Below, piece after piece: positions 27,124 to 36,479 of a DNA stretch of 64,000 nt. Below the pieces are notes generated by a model that was not told the origin of the DNA, searched no databases, and worked only from the letters and a program-made list of their open reading frames with translations. A program made the translations under genes and the position numbers. The first letter of the stretch is position 1, and each line of letters begins with the position of its first letter. This stretch comes from Natronorubrum texcoconense (GTDB lineage: Archaea > Halobacteriota > Halobacteria > Halobacteriales > Natrialbaceae). The stretch spans positions 45,439 through 109,438 of the forward strand of contig NZ_FNFE01000010.1 in assembly GCF_900100335.1 (NCBI RefSeq), written 5' to 3'.

Positions 27124-27250
27124 GACTCCGAGTTGGATTCAGAAGCACGTAGTAGATAGGGGGTCAAGCGCAAGCACGCCGCTCCGTTAGATTCCTCTGA
27201 AACGACCTCGTAGATATCGGTCTGCGGGAGCCAGCCGTACAATGCTGTTG

Positions 27251-27520
27251 CTTAGTGAACGCTCGGGTGTGGATGATGGATACCGCAGGCGAGTGTTCTG
27301 CAGTTGCTGGCGGCGATGAGTGTCACGCCCTCCCCAGCCGATTCGTTCGCTCACGGGCTCACGGCCGCCGGCCGTTCGCCTTGCCGCGGCGCGTTGCGCC
27401 GCGCTCTCGCTCACTCATCCCTCGTACGACTTCGGCTCACGGTTCGCTCTCCGCTCACCGAGAGCCAGCGCACGCCACCGCACGTTGCTCGGTCGGTCCG
27501 GAGCGGTAACACCTCTTCTG
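27251..27520. repeat. Intergenic repeat, copy B
   Basis: This lies in a ~490-base gap (27124-27610) that shows no supportable gene. It carries the same ordered blocks as copy A: CTTAGTGAACG (27251), GCTGGCGGCGATGA (27306), CCTCCCCAGCCGATTCGTTCGC (27329; one mismatch) and GCTCACTCATCCCTCG (27409). Between the last two blocks it has an extra GC-rich palindromic insert of about 60 bases. Confidence 0.6.
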
Positions 27521-27610
27521 TACGTGCCGCCGATGGAGTCAAGAGTGCCGACGATTCGTCGAACGCGATCGAGTGCCGCCGAGTCGATTGGAGGAGAATC
27601 ACCGTCGAGC

Positions 27611-28276
27611 TCAGTGGCCCCGAGACGTCGATGCAGTCTCCTCGAGCCGTTCGTAGAGAACGTACGAATACACGATCGTCACGCCGGCGGTCAGCAGCAG
27701 CGGAACGAGGAGGAAATAGATGGCGTACGCGTCGAACACCAGTCCGCCGAGCATCACGAGCGCGGCGAGTTTGAACAGTCTGCTCCCGAGTACGTGGGTC
27801 CGGTTCCAGACCGTCTCACTGCTGAGCGTCCACGGTGTTCGAATGCCGACGAACCAGTTCTGTTTCGCGTTCTCGAGCACGATACCGACGAAGTAGAACA
27901 GGGGTGCAAGGCTCGCGACGATCAGCGCGGTGAAGTCGAACTGGTAGCCGAGGTTGAACGCGATAATGCCGACGTGGACGACGAAGAGAAACCCGGTGAA
28001 CAGGACGACGAACCAGTCGTACGACGGGCGGAACGCCTCGATGTTCGCTCGATTCGGATCGATTCGCGGGAGCAAGGCGAACACGCCGAGAAGACCGGCG
28101 GAAAGTGCCGGCAGAAAGACGAGTGCCGCCGTCTTCGACATCGTGCCGTCGGGCTCCCCGGCAGCGTTCCAGTGAGAGACGACCTGGTCGGGGAGCGAGG
28201 GTGTCGCGAGGAGACTCGCCGCCCCGGAGAGAACGACGATGGCGATCGCGACCCCGAACCGATGAACGCTGTTCAT
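27611..28276 (-). CDS. SdpI-family membrane protein
   Basis: 221 residues from ATG 28276. About six helices. The family signs are the early DQVVSHWNAAGEPDGTMSK stretch (DUF1648) and the later NAKQNWFVGIRTPWTLSSETVWNRTH, which is the hallmark SdpI segment. SdpI of Bacillus gives immunity to the toxin SdpC; archaeal homologues have unknown roles, and no toxin gene is visible here. The TCA stop is 11 nt inside the end of the repeat-containing gap. Confidence 0.85.
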   Translation of the reverse strand: MNSVHRFGVAIAIVVLSGAASLLATPSLPDQVVSHWNAAGEPDGTMSKTAALVFLPALSAGLLGVFALLPRIDPNRANIEAFRPSYDWFVVLFTGFLFVVHVGIIAFNLGYQFDFTALIVASLAPLFYFVGIVLENAKQNWFVGIRTPWTLSSETVWNRTHVLGSRLFKLAALVMLGGLVFDAYAIYFLLVPLLLTAGVTIVYSYVLYERLEETASTSRGH

Positions 28277-28423
28277 GAGTACACCACTGTCAGGCGTCCT
28301 GATGAGTATACCGACTCTCACGATCTCGAGTCGAAGCGAGAGAGCGCAGTGCGATCGCCGTCGTGTACTACGCTGGTCACCCCAGTGTATCACTCGAGAC
28401 TCGAGTCCGCCCCGCCGAGCACC

Positions 28424-29215
28424 TCACTCGTCGTCCACGCGTGCCTCGAGAAAGCCCATGATCCGATCGTTGACCGTCCGCGAACGCTCGACGAAGCAGA
28501 GATGTCCGGCCCCATCGAGTCCCTCGAACGCCCCGCGCGGAAGCCCTCGAGCGAGCGACCGTCCGGCCGCAGGCGCGACCAGTTCGTCGGCCCCGCCGTG
28601 GATCACTCGCGTCGGCTGGGTGACCTCGACCAGCCAGTCGCTCGCGTCGAACCCCTCGAGGGCCGCGACCTGTGCTTCCCAGCCCTCGCGGTCGGCGTCC
28701 CCGTCGGCCCGCCAATCGACGATCCCCTCACACACCTCCGGCTGGGCCTCGCAGAACTCGTCCGAGAGCCCAGCCTCGAGCGAGTCCCGCAACGCCGCGC
28801 GGTCGTCCGGCGGCGCGAACAGCGCCTCGAGGTCGAACTCCTCGCCTCGCGACGCGGTTCCAAAGAGCGTCAGCGTCTCGACGCGGTTCGTCTCTCGCGC
28901 GGCGCGCAAGGCGATCGCGCCGCCGAGGCCGCAGCCGACGAGGTGGGCCTTCCGGATCTCGCAGTCGGCCAGGACGGCCTCGAGATCGGCGACGAGGGTC
29001 TCGAGGTCGTACGGTCCCGGCGGAGCGTCGGAGCGCCCCGTCCCGCGGAGGTCCCAGACGACGACCTCGTGGGGGCCGGCGAGGGCGGCGTGTTGCCAGC
29101 CCCACGACCAGCCGCCGAGCCCGGCTTCGGGAACGAAGACGATCGATTCGGCGCCGCCACCCGCACCCGCGCGAGCGTAGTACAGCGAGACGTCTCCGTT
29201 CGACGCAGTTGACAT
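28424..29215 (-). CDS. Alpha/beta-hydrolase fold protein lacking the nucleophile serine
   Basis: 263 residues from ATG 29215. The hydrolase fold is clear: VFVPEAGLGGWSWGW oxyanion loop, VVWDLRGTGRSD, Asp210 (HGGADELVAP) and His238 (GAGHLCFVE). The nucleophile elbow, normally LVGHSLGG, reads LVGCGLGG, so the serine position is Gly96 with Cys95 before it. It is therefore either inactive or uses unusual chemistry. It lies downstream of an M20 amidohydrolase gene on the same strand, with the TctCBA operon further upstream. Confidence 0.78.
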   Translation of the reverse strand: MSTASNGDVSLYYARAGAGGGAESIVFVPEAGLGGWSWGWQHAALAGPHEVVVWDLRGTGRSDAPPGPYDLETLVADLEAVLADCEIRKAHLVGCGLGGAIALRAARETNRVETLTLFGTASRGEEFDLEALFAPPDDRAALRDSLEAGLSDEFCEAQPEVCEGIVDWRADGDADREGWEAQVAALEGFDASDWLVEVTQPTRVIHGGADELVAPAAGRSLARGLPRGAFEGLDGAGHLCFVERSRTVNDRIMGFLEARVDDE

Positions 29216-29277
29216 ACCGGAACTGACGGGGCGAGCAAGGCGAGAGTTTCGGTTCGCGAACGCGTTCGATACTCGAG

Positions 29278-30537
29278 TCAGTCCGACAGAAACGCCCTGG
29301 CCGCCTCGGCGATCGTTTCGCTCGCCGTCAGCACCTCCGGCCACTCGATCGACTCCTCGGGGAAGTGCGCCTGCTGGATGTCGCCGGGACCGAACACCAC
29401 CGTCGGAATCCCCGCGTGGACGTAGTGGCGGCTGTCCGCGCCGTAGGTCGCGCCTCGAGGCTCGATCTCCGGCAGATCCATCGTCTCCATCGCCTCCTGT
29501 ACCGCCCGGACCACCGGCTCCTCGGCGTCGGTCTCGGCGGGTTCGAACTGGATCGAGAATCGCTCGAATTCGGGCGGGTTCGAATCGAAAAAGGGGTCCT
29601 CGGCGACGATATCGGACAGTCGCTGCTCGAACTCCCGTTCGACCTCGTCGACCGTCTCGCCCGGCGCGACGCCGATCCGGAGCTCCGCGGTGAGTTCGTC
29701 GGGCACCGACGACGCCCAGTTGCCCGCCTCGACGCGGCCGACGCAGACGGGCCACGGAATCGGGAACTCCTCGTAGAGCGGGTGGGTGACGCGCTCGCCG
29801 CGCTCGGTCTCGAGATCGTCGAACGCCCGTCGAATTCGCTCGAACGGCGGGAGGACGGACTCCCCGTGCCAGCGCGTCGCCGCGTGGGCCGACCGACCCT
29901 CGAGGCGCAATCGTTTCATCAGACTCCCTTCGGTGGCGATCACCGGCCGACACTGCGTCGGTTCGGCGACGATCGCCGCGTCCCGCGAGAAGGGGTAGGG
30001 GTTCTCGAGCGCCGCTGCTGCCGCGCCGATACCACCTTCCTCCTCGCCGACGACGCTCTCGACGACGAGCCGGCCGTCGAATGCGGACTCGATCGATGCG
30101 AGGTGTCGCGCTGCAAAGACGCAGGCCGCGAGCCCGCTTTTCATGTCGGTCGCGCCGAGGGCGGTGAGCGTATCGCCGTTGCCGGAGCTCCACCGCGGCT
30201 CGAACGGATCCCCCTCCCAGCCGTTGCCCGGCGGCACCACGTCGACGTGGCCGTTCAGCACCAGCGTCTTCCCCGCGTCCGGATCGCCGAACTCGAGGAC
30301 GCCGCCCACGCTCGGTCGGTTCGCCGTCTCGAGGTCATCCGGATCGTCGGGAAACGACGGATGGGCGGCGAGCGCTTCGGGGTCGGCCTCCCACTCGTAA
30401 GTCTCGAAGCCCCACTCCTCGAGGGTGTCGGCGAGCCACCGCTGGGCGGCCGCCTCGTCTCCGGCGGTCGTCTCGAACCGACACAGCTCGTCGACGAACG
30501 ACCGTAGCTCGTCGTCCCACGCTGTCGAAAACTCCAT
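29278..30537 (-). CDS. M20 family amidohydrolase (ArgE/DapE type)
   Basis: 419 residues from ATG 30537. Metal-site motifs are in order: LVLNGHVDVVP, ALGATDMKSG, and the catalytic ESVVGEEEGGIG, then VAEPTQ and the late PTVVFGPGD with a final His. It hydrolyses an amide bond to release an amino acid or N-deacylated product, using two metal ions. It follows tctA by ~160 nt on the same strand, so it may share the transporter's transcript and act on its imported substrate. A second M20 gene lies on the other side of the transporter. Confidence 0.85.
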   Translation of the reverse strand: MEFSTAWDDELRSFVDELCRFETTAGDEAAAQRWLADTLEEWGFETYEWEADPEALAAHPSFPDDPDDLETANRPSVGGVLEFGDPDAGKTLVLNGHVDVVPPGNGWEGDPFEPRWSSGNGDTLTALGATDMKSGLAACVFAARHLASIESAFDGRLVVESVVGEEEGGIGAAAAALENPYPFSRDAAIVAEPTQCRPVIATEGSLMKRLRLEGRSAHAATRWHGESVLPPFERIRRAFDDLETERGERVTHPLYEEFPIPWPVCVGRVEAGNWASSVPDELTAELRIGVAPGETVDEVEREFEQRLSDIVAEDPFFDSNPPEFERFSIQFEPAETDAEEPVVRAVQEAMETMDLPEIEPRGATYGADSRHYVHAGIPTVVFGPGDIQQAHFPEESIEWPEVLTASETIAEAARAFLSD

Positions 30538-30698
30538 ATACGACGCAGGAAGAGGGTGGTCAAAATACCAGTGGGAATCCGGCCACGTTCGTGTCGGACG
30601 CCAGTGAGTACCCACGGGTCGACGGTCGAACACGGAACGATCGACCCACCAGAAGTGAAGCGAGACGAAAAACAGGGATGAAAGCTAGCGGCGCCGGC

Positions 30699-32213
30699 TC
30701 ACGCCGACTGGTGCCGTTCCCACCACTGTTTGACGTACGGGCCGAAGATGAGAAGCACGATCAGGATGCTCAGCACCAGCGACAGCCATCGTCCGTACTC
30801 GAACGGATTGACGAAGATCATGAACGAGCCGTCCGAGAGCTGCATGGCGGTGTAGAGGTTCCCCTCGGCGATGTCACCGAGGACGACCCCGAGGACGAAC
30901 GCGATCACCGAGTAGTTGTACCGGACCATGTAGAAGCCGATTACCCCGAAGACGATGATCGTCAGCACGTCGATCGGGTTCCCCCGCAGCGCGTACGTGC
31001 CCAGGAACGAGAGCACGACGACCATCGGGATGATATAGTTCGTGTCGATCTTCGTCAGGTAGCTGAGTCGTGTGACCATCGACAGCCCGACGATCAGGAT
31101 AACCACGTTGCCGACGAGCAACGCCAACAGCAGCGTGTACGTCAACTGGAGTTCGCCCGACGGGTCGAACATGCTTGGCCCCGGTCTGAGACCGTGCATG
31201 AGCAGGCCGCCGATGAGTACGGCGGTCGAAGAACTGCCCGGAATACCGAACGAGATCGCGGGCACGAGCGAGCCGGCCACGGTCCCGTTGTTGGACGCCT
31301 CCGAGGCGATTACACCGACCTCGTTTCCGGACCCGAACGAGTCGGGATCTTTCGACGAGCGGACCGCTTCGGTGTACGCGACGAAGTTCGACACCGTCGC
31401 ACCCGCACCGGGAATCGCACCGACGATCAACCCGATGTTCGCGGACTTGAAGACCGTCACGGGATGTTTGAGCGTCGTTACGACTCCCTCCTTGATTCCC
31501 GCCTTGTCGATTTCGACGTCACCCTCTGCGATGCCGCCTTTCTGCCCGGCGAGTTTCATCATCTCCGCGATCGCGAACAAACCGATCAGCACTGCCACGA
31601 AGTCGATCCCGTCGTACAGGTACAGCGATTCAGCGTACCGACGATCGAGCGAGATCGGTTGGGCGACGCCGACGGTCGTGACCAACAGCCCAGCAGCGCC
31701 GGCGAGCAGCCCCTTTGCAGCCGATCCCTTCGTGACAACGGTGATCATCGCCAACCCGAGGATCGCGACGAGGAACCGTTCCGGCGTCCCGACTGCGAGG
31801 ACCATCTGGATCAGTCCCGGCGAGAACAGGATCAGCGCCGTGATGGTGAACAGTCCGGCGATTGCCGAGGCGGTAGCGGAGATCGCCAGCGCCGTGGCCG
31901 CTCGCCCTTGCTTGGACATCGGATAGCCGTCGAACATCGTGGCCGCCGACGAGGATACCCCCGGCGTGTTGATCAACACTGCGGCGATCGAACCGCCGTA
32001 CATCGAACCACTGTAAACCCCGACGAGCAGGATGATCGCGCTCGAGGCCTCCATCGGGAGCGTCAACGGCAGAATAATCGCCATTCCCAGCGGTGGGCCG
32101 AGTCCGGGAAGGCCACCGACGATGATCCCGATGATGACGCCGGCGAGCAGCCAGATCATCGTCTCGGCAGTCAGTAGCATCTCGATCGCACCGACGAACG
32201 ATTCCACCGTCAT
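30699..32213 (-). CDS. tctA: Tripartite tricarboxylate transporter, large permease (TctA)
   Basis: 504 residues with about 11-12 helices. The family marks are GGLPGLGPPLGMAIILPLT, YGGSIAAVLINTPGVSSSAATM, and NIGLIVGAIPGAGATVSNFVAY. Together with TctB and the periplasmic-type binding protein it imports an organic anion using an ion gradient. The start at 32213 overlaps the tctB stop by four bases (ATGA), fixing the operon order tctC-tctB-tctA. Confidence 0.92.
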   Translation of the reverse strand: MTVESFVGAIEMLLTAETMIWLLAGVIIGIIVGGLPGLGPPLGMAIILPLTLPMEASSAIILLVGVYSGSMYGGSIAAVLINTPGVSSSAATMFDGYPMSKQGRAATALAISATASAIAGLFTITALILFSPGLIQMVLAVGTPERFLVAILGLAMITVVTKGSAAKGLLAGAAGLLVTTVGVAQPISLDRRYAESLYLYDGIDFVAVLIGLFAIAEMMKLAGQKGGIAEGDVEIDKAGIKEGVVTTLKHPVTVFKSANIGLIVGAIPGAGATVSNFVAYTEAVRSSKDPDSFGSGNEVGVIASEASNNGTVAGSLVPAISFGIPGSSSTAVLIGGLLMHGLRPGPSMFDPSGELQLTYTLLLALLVGNVVILIVGLSMVTRLSYLTKIDTNYIIPMVVVLSFLGTYALRGNPIDVLTIIVFGVIGFYMVRYNYSVIAFVLGVVLGDIAEGNLYTAMQLSDGSFMIFVNPFEYGRWLSLVLSILIVLLIFGPYVKQWWERHQSA

Positions 32214-33172
32214 CCGAGCAGAACACCCCACTGCAGCAGCTCGATAGCGTGTGGGAACAGGTTAGTGTGCGGCGAGACGCTGAGCAGGTCGGCCGGTGTC
32301 GGCGGTTGCCACCCAGTGAGCCAGCCTCGAGCGACATCTCGTTCGACGAAATCGTAGAACGCCTGGGAGATCATGAAGCTGAGAACGACCATCGCGACCG
32401 CTTTGAGAACGTCCATTCGAACCCAAAGCGTCCAGAGCGCGACGAAAATTGGTGTTGCATAAAGCATCCCGATCGAAAACGTCAGCAACATGTACACCGT
32501 ACAGAGCGCGCCAGTAACGATGGGGCCCCGCGGATCGTCGATTTCGTAGACGTACATCGCGGCCGATCCCTCGTCCTCCGATTCCGCTTCCTCGTCAGTC
32601 TTTGACTCGGATGTGTCTGCTGTGCGCTCTTCGGTCGAGTCTGCGTCGGACTCGGGTTCTTCCTCGAGCGTCGTATCGGCATCCTCGTCGGTCTGTTTCG
32701 GTTGGCTGTCGTCGCCACCCATCACCTGGACGGGTTCCGCAACGAACGACTCGACTGCGGCGCCGAATCGCTCGCGAAAAACGATGGCAACGACGAAAAG
32801 AACGACGCCCGAAATCAGATAGAAGAGGCCGTCTCCGGTGTCAACGAATGCGCTCCCACCCACGTAGGCGAAGTATCCACCCAGGAGAGCACCGGCGAGC
32901 GGTCCGACAACCGTCAGATAGTTCCGTGCGAGCAAGAGCACCGAAAACACGACCGTCGCGCCGGCCATGAGTTGCGGGAACCGTTGTGCGGCCGGAGCGA
33001 ACTCGGATGCCCCCAAATACATGTACACACCGGTAATGAGGAACAACACCAGCAACACGTGTTCCATCGTCGGTCGTTCGCCCAACACTTTCTCACCGCC
33101 ATCTGCGATGGTAGCGAGAACGGGGCGAATACGCTGACTGACCGCGTCTAACGCTGTGTGTTCCTGATCCAT
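32210..33172 (-). CDS. tctB: Tripartite tricarboxylate transporter, small permease (TctB)
   Basis: 320 residues. It has four or so helices (about 28-48, 58-80, 85-125, 220-270) and a long acidic loop (about 140-210, with TLEEEPESDADSTEERTAD) that is not found in bacterial TctB proteins (usually ~150-180 residues). The long acidic insert explains the larger size. It is between tctC and tctA in the operon. Confidence 0.82.
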   Translation of the reverse strand: MDQEHTALDAVSQRIRPVLATIADGGEKVLGERPTMEHVLLVLFLITGVYMYLGASEFAPAAQRFPQLMAGATVVFSVLLLARNYLTVVGPLAGALLGGYFAYVGGSAFVDTGDGLFYLISGVVLFVVAIVFRERFGAAVESFVAEPVQVMGGDDSQPKQTDEDADTTLEEEPESDADSTEERTADTSESKTDEEAESEDEGSAAMYVYEIDDPRGPIVTGALCTVYMLLTFSIGMLYATPIFVALWTLWVRMDVLKAVAMVVLSFMISQAFYDFVERDVARGWLTGWQPPTPADLLSVSPHTNLFPHAIELLQWGVLLG

Positions 33173-33377
33173 AGTGACTCTCGTCCGACGGTTCCGGCTT
33201 CGAATACGACACGTTCGACGCTGACATCCCGTTTCCGTCTCTGCGTCGGGAGTCGGCGTGTACGAGTGTGACTGTTGTTTCGTTCAGCGTATAACATTCC
33301 TGATGTTGGATTGTAGGATTCGTCTGTAGTTTCCCCTGCGTGTCAGCCCCAATCCCTCCGAAAGAGAGTGGGTTGGG

Positions 33378-34391
33378 TTAGTCGTCGTCTGCCTCCTCAG
33401 CCATTCTCTGGAACTCGTCGAAGCCGCCGATCGCTTCGTCAACGTTCTCTTCTATCGCGTCGACGCTTCCGACGTACTGTTCCGCAGCAGCGTCCATATC
33501 GCCGTACTCGACGATGTTTCCGGTCTCCTCCATCCACTCCTGGGTCTCTTCGTGTTCACACGCGTACTGAATCGCCTCGGAGAGTTCTTGGCGCTCGTCT
33601 TCCGGCGTGTCCGGCGGAGCAACCTGCACCTGATAGAACTCCGTGATCCAGGCCAGACTGTCCCCGTAGTTGGTGATCGAGTCGATACCCGGGAACACGC
33701 CGTCGAGATCGATATCCATGAGGTTGACGACGGCGGATGCCTCGCCGGACTCCTCGGCCGAGACGGCGGACGTGTTCGTCGCGAAGCCAGCGCCGACCTC
33801 GTCGCTGATCACGGCTTCCTGAGTCGGTCCACCGCCATCGTACGGGACGGCGTTGTCGTACTCGAGGCCGTACTCATCTCTGAGCAGCAGGGTCGTCAGA
33901 TGACTATCACTTCCGGCGCCCTGGTAACCGAAGCCACTGATGTCGCCGTCTTCGTACGCATCGCGGAGACCGTCGAAACTCTCGATCTCGTACTCATCGT
34001 TCACGATGAGCGTGTAGCCGAAGATCCCGGAGTAGGCGATTGGCTCGAAATCGTCCGGATGCCAGTCGTCAATCTCCGACGCTCGCCAGGTAAAACTCCA
34101 TCCGGCGGGGTTTACCGTCCCGAACACGCTGCCATCGTTCTCCTGACCGTGGAGCCACTCGCTGCCGATCATACTGCCGGCCCCTTCGCGGTTTTCGATC
34201 TCGATCGATCCGTCGAGTTCTTCCTCGGCGAGCGGTTGCATCTGCCGAGCGTACGTGTCAGTTCCGCCGCCTTCTCCCCACGGGATCATCCAAGTCCGCG
34301 AATCGTCGTCGCCACCGAGACAGCCTGCAAGCCCGGTCATTCCCACTACACTTGCCGCACCAGCGGATTTGACGAAAGTTCGTCTGTCCAT
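33378..34391 (-). CDS. tctC: Tripartite tricarboxylate transporter, solute-binding lipoprotein (TctC)
   Basis: 337 residues from ATG 34391. Twin-arginine-like signal MDRRTFVKSAG, lipobox ending at Cys24 (LAGC), then the TctC/BugT fold: WGEGGGTDTYARQMQPLAEEEL, NREGAGSMIGSEWL and the GYQGAGSDSHLTTLLL binding loop. It captures the substrate outside the cell and hands it to TctBA. It is first in the operon and its divergent neighbour is a second M20 gene, with AT-rich promoter DNA between (34392-34600). Confidence 0.88.
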   Translation of the reverse strand: MDRRTFVKSAGAASVVGMTGLAGCLGGDDDSRTWMIPWGEGGGTDTYARQMQPLAEEELDGSIEIENREGAGSMIGSEWLHGQENDGSVFGTVNPAGWSFTWRASEIDDWHPDDFEPIAYSGIFGYTLIVNDEYEIESFDGLRDAYEDGDISGFGYQGAGSDSHLTTLLLRDEYGLEYDNAVPYDGGGPTQEAVISDEVGAGFATNTSAVSAEESGEASAVVNLMDIDLDGVFPGIDSITNYGDSLAWITEFYQVQVAPPDTPEDERQELSEAIQYACEHEETQEWMEETGNIVEYGDMDAAAEQYVGSVDAIEENVDEAIGGFDEFQRMAEEADDD

Positions 34392-34600
34392 GCTAATAGC
34401 TTCCAAGAATCAGTAATTGATAACCTTTTCGCCAGAGATCGTTCATGAACGGGTGAGATGATTCTGCACTTATTATTGTTGTGAGACAGCTAATCAGTAG
34501 TCACATATGGTGTTCTATCAGAGAAACGGTGACGTCTAACAAGAACTGTCCAGTAGCGTAAGACGAATACGTATATCACTTCGACGGTCCATTCCCCCGC

Positions 34601-35911
34601 ATGGACGCACGGACCGCAAAGTCACGAGTACGGGAATCAATCACCGCGAGAGAGGATGAGCTGCTCGAAACGCTCGAGCATCTCGTCGCCGAAAAGTCCG
34701 TCACCGGAAACGAAAATTGTGGACAGGCCGTCATGCTCGAGGAGTTCGACCGACTCGGCCTCGAGGTCGACACGTGGGAGCCGGACGCCGAGGCGCTGTC
34801 GGACCATCCGGGCTTCTTCCGCACCTCCTCGTACGACGACCACGGCTACGAGGGCCGCGAGAACGCGGTGGCGACGGTCGACGGCACGGGCGACGGGCCG
34901 ACGCTCGCGCTCTCGGGCCACATCGACGTCGTGCCCGCCGATCCGGAGTCGGCGTGGGAATCCGACCCGTGGACGCTCCGCCGCGAGGGCGACGAGATAT
35001 ACGGTCGCGGCGTCTCGGACATGAAGGGCGGACTCGCCGCCATCCTCCTCGCCGTCGAGACCCTCGCCGACGAGGGCGTCGACCTCGCGGGCGACCTCTA
35101 CGTCCAGAGCACGATCGAGGAGGAAGCCGGCGGCGTCGGCGGGCTCCTCTCGGTGCTCGAGCGCGGCTACGTCCCCGACGCGGCGATCATTCCGGAGCCC
35201 TTCGGTCTTCCGAACGTCGGCATCGCCAGCGCCGGCGTGATGTTCTTCGACGTGACCGTTCCGGGCAAGAAGGCCCACGCCGCGTGGGGCCACCAGGGCG
35301 TCAGCGCCTTCGACAAGGCGAGTCACGTCGCGGCGGCGCTGAACGAGCTGAACGAGCAGCGCCAGGCGAGCATCGACTTCCCGCCGGCCTACGGCGCGGA
35401 TCCGTCGCTCGAGGGCCACGTCACTAACATCAACATCGGCGTCGTCGAGGGCGGCGACTGGCCCGCCTCGGTGCCCGCCGAAGTGCTCATGAAGGGGCGC
35501 GTCGGCTGGCCACCGGGCGAGAGCCGCGCCGACGTTCGCGAGGCGATCGAAGGAGCGATCGAGGCCGCAGCCAGCGAGGACGAGTGGCTCGCCGAGAACC
35601 CGCCGACGGTCGAGTGGACCGGCTGGAACGCGGCGCCGCACGAGGTGCCGCGCGACGCCGATATCGTCGAGATCGTCAAGGGCAACGCCGAGTCCATCAT
35701 CGGCGAGGAAGGTACCTTCGTCGGCGGCAACGCCGCCTTAGACGAGCGGTTCTACCAGCGCTACTACGACGTCCCCGTCGTCACTGCCGGACCCTACGGC
35801 CCGAACCTCCACGGCGTCGACGAGTACACGACGGTCACGTCGCTGCTCGAGACCGCACAGACGCTGGCGACGTCGGCGATCGACTACTGCGGCGTCGCGG
35901 AATCGACGTAA
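34601..35911 (+). CDS. M20 family amidohydrolase (second copy)
   Basis: 436 residues. Motifs are LALSGHIDVVPADPES, RGVSDMKGGLAA and QSTIEEEAGGVGGLL with the catalytic Glu, then IIPEPFGLP and a late GPNLHGVDEYT carrying the last metal His. It is divergent from tctC, 209 nt away. The chain is longer than the M20 protein at 29278 and only distantly alike, so the pair is not a recent duplication. Its substrate is probably an N-acyl amino acid or dipeptide-like compound. Confidence 0.87.
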   Translation: MDARTAKSRVRESITAREDELLETLEHLVAEKSVTGNENCGQAVMLEEFDRLGLEVDTWEPDAEALSDHPGFFRTSSYDDHGYEGRENAVATVDGTGDGPTLALSGHIDVVPADPESAWESDPWTLRREGDEIYGRGVSDMKGGLAAILLAVETLADEGVDLAGDLYVQSTIEEEAGGVGGLLSVLERGYVPDAAIIPEPFGLPNVGIASAGVMFFDVTVPGKKAHAAWGHQGVSAFDKASHVAAALNELNEQRQASIDFPPAYGADPSLEGHVTNINIGVVEGGDWPASVPAEVLMKGRVGWPPGESRADVREAIEGAIEAAASEDEWLAENPPTVEWTGWNAAPHEVPRDADIVEIVKGNAESIIGEEGTFVGGNAALDERFYQRYYDVPVVTAGPYGPNLHGVDEYTTVTSLLETAQTLATSAIDYCGVAEST

Positions 35912-36036
35912 CGACACAGCGCAATAGGACGGTCGAAACAGCGCTCAGCCGCTGAACGCTGGCAAGTACGCGTGCGTACTAATCGTTGAACCATCTCACC
36001 CCCAATCGTTATAAGTTAGAAAAATGAACAGTGATC

Positions 36037-36237
36037 ATGAAATATATACCACACATATCAAAGATAATTGTAGGATTCGTACTAGCTCATTTCTTCTATC
36101 AGTGGGCCACTGGGTCGGAAATGCCTTTCAACGAAGCCCTGTTCATGTATGCGTTGGCAGGTGGCTTTCTATTTCTTGCCATTCACGGGTTTTTCACGGG
36201 GATAGAAACTGCAACGTCGGGTGTGGACGAACCCTAA
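36037..36237 (+). CDS. Small membrane protein in low-GC patch
   Basis: 66 residues from ATG 36037 (in-frame GTG at 36031 is the alternative). Two hydrophobic segments (about 6-24 and 34-56) flank a short loop (WATGSEMPFNE). The codons are noticeably more AT-rich than neighbouring genes, which hints at a recent arrival. No homologue is recognised. Its TATA candidate ATAAGTT lies ~27 nt upstream. Confidence 0.45.
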   Translation: MKYIPHISKIIVGFVLAHFFYQWATGSEMPFNEALFMYALAGGFLFLAIHGFFTGIETATSGVDEP

Positions 36238-36479
36238 TTTGAACAGTAAGGTTTGAAAATCGTGGCACGCAGTTTGACGGTATGTGATTCTACAGTGCTG
36301 AGCGAGAGCTTCGTTCCAGTTTCTGATAAGTAAAACTGGTCTCCAACTGCTGTTTCGGACCTGACCTGGGTGAACGTGTCGTCAGACGTCTTCCGGCAGA
36401 GACGGAACGAACGATCAGTCGGCCAGAGCGGGCCGAAAGGAGCGTCCTCGAGTCGTTCGAAACGGTTCGAATCGGCCAT
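36234..36479 (-). CDS. Possible 81-residue protein just downstream of alaS
   Basis: The ATG immediately follows the alaS TGA in the same frame. The product (MADSNRFERLEDAPFGPL...) is not acidic and matches nothing I recognise. It could be a small coupled gene, or read-through of an old alaS tail. GC content falls through the reading frame. Its last bases overlap the end of the opposite-strand membrane gene by four. Confidence 0.3.
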   Translation of the reverse strand: MADSNRFERLEDAPFGPLWPTDRSFRLCRKTSDDTFTQVRSETAVGDQFYLSETGTKLSLSTVESHTVKLRATIFKPYCSN

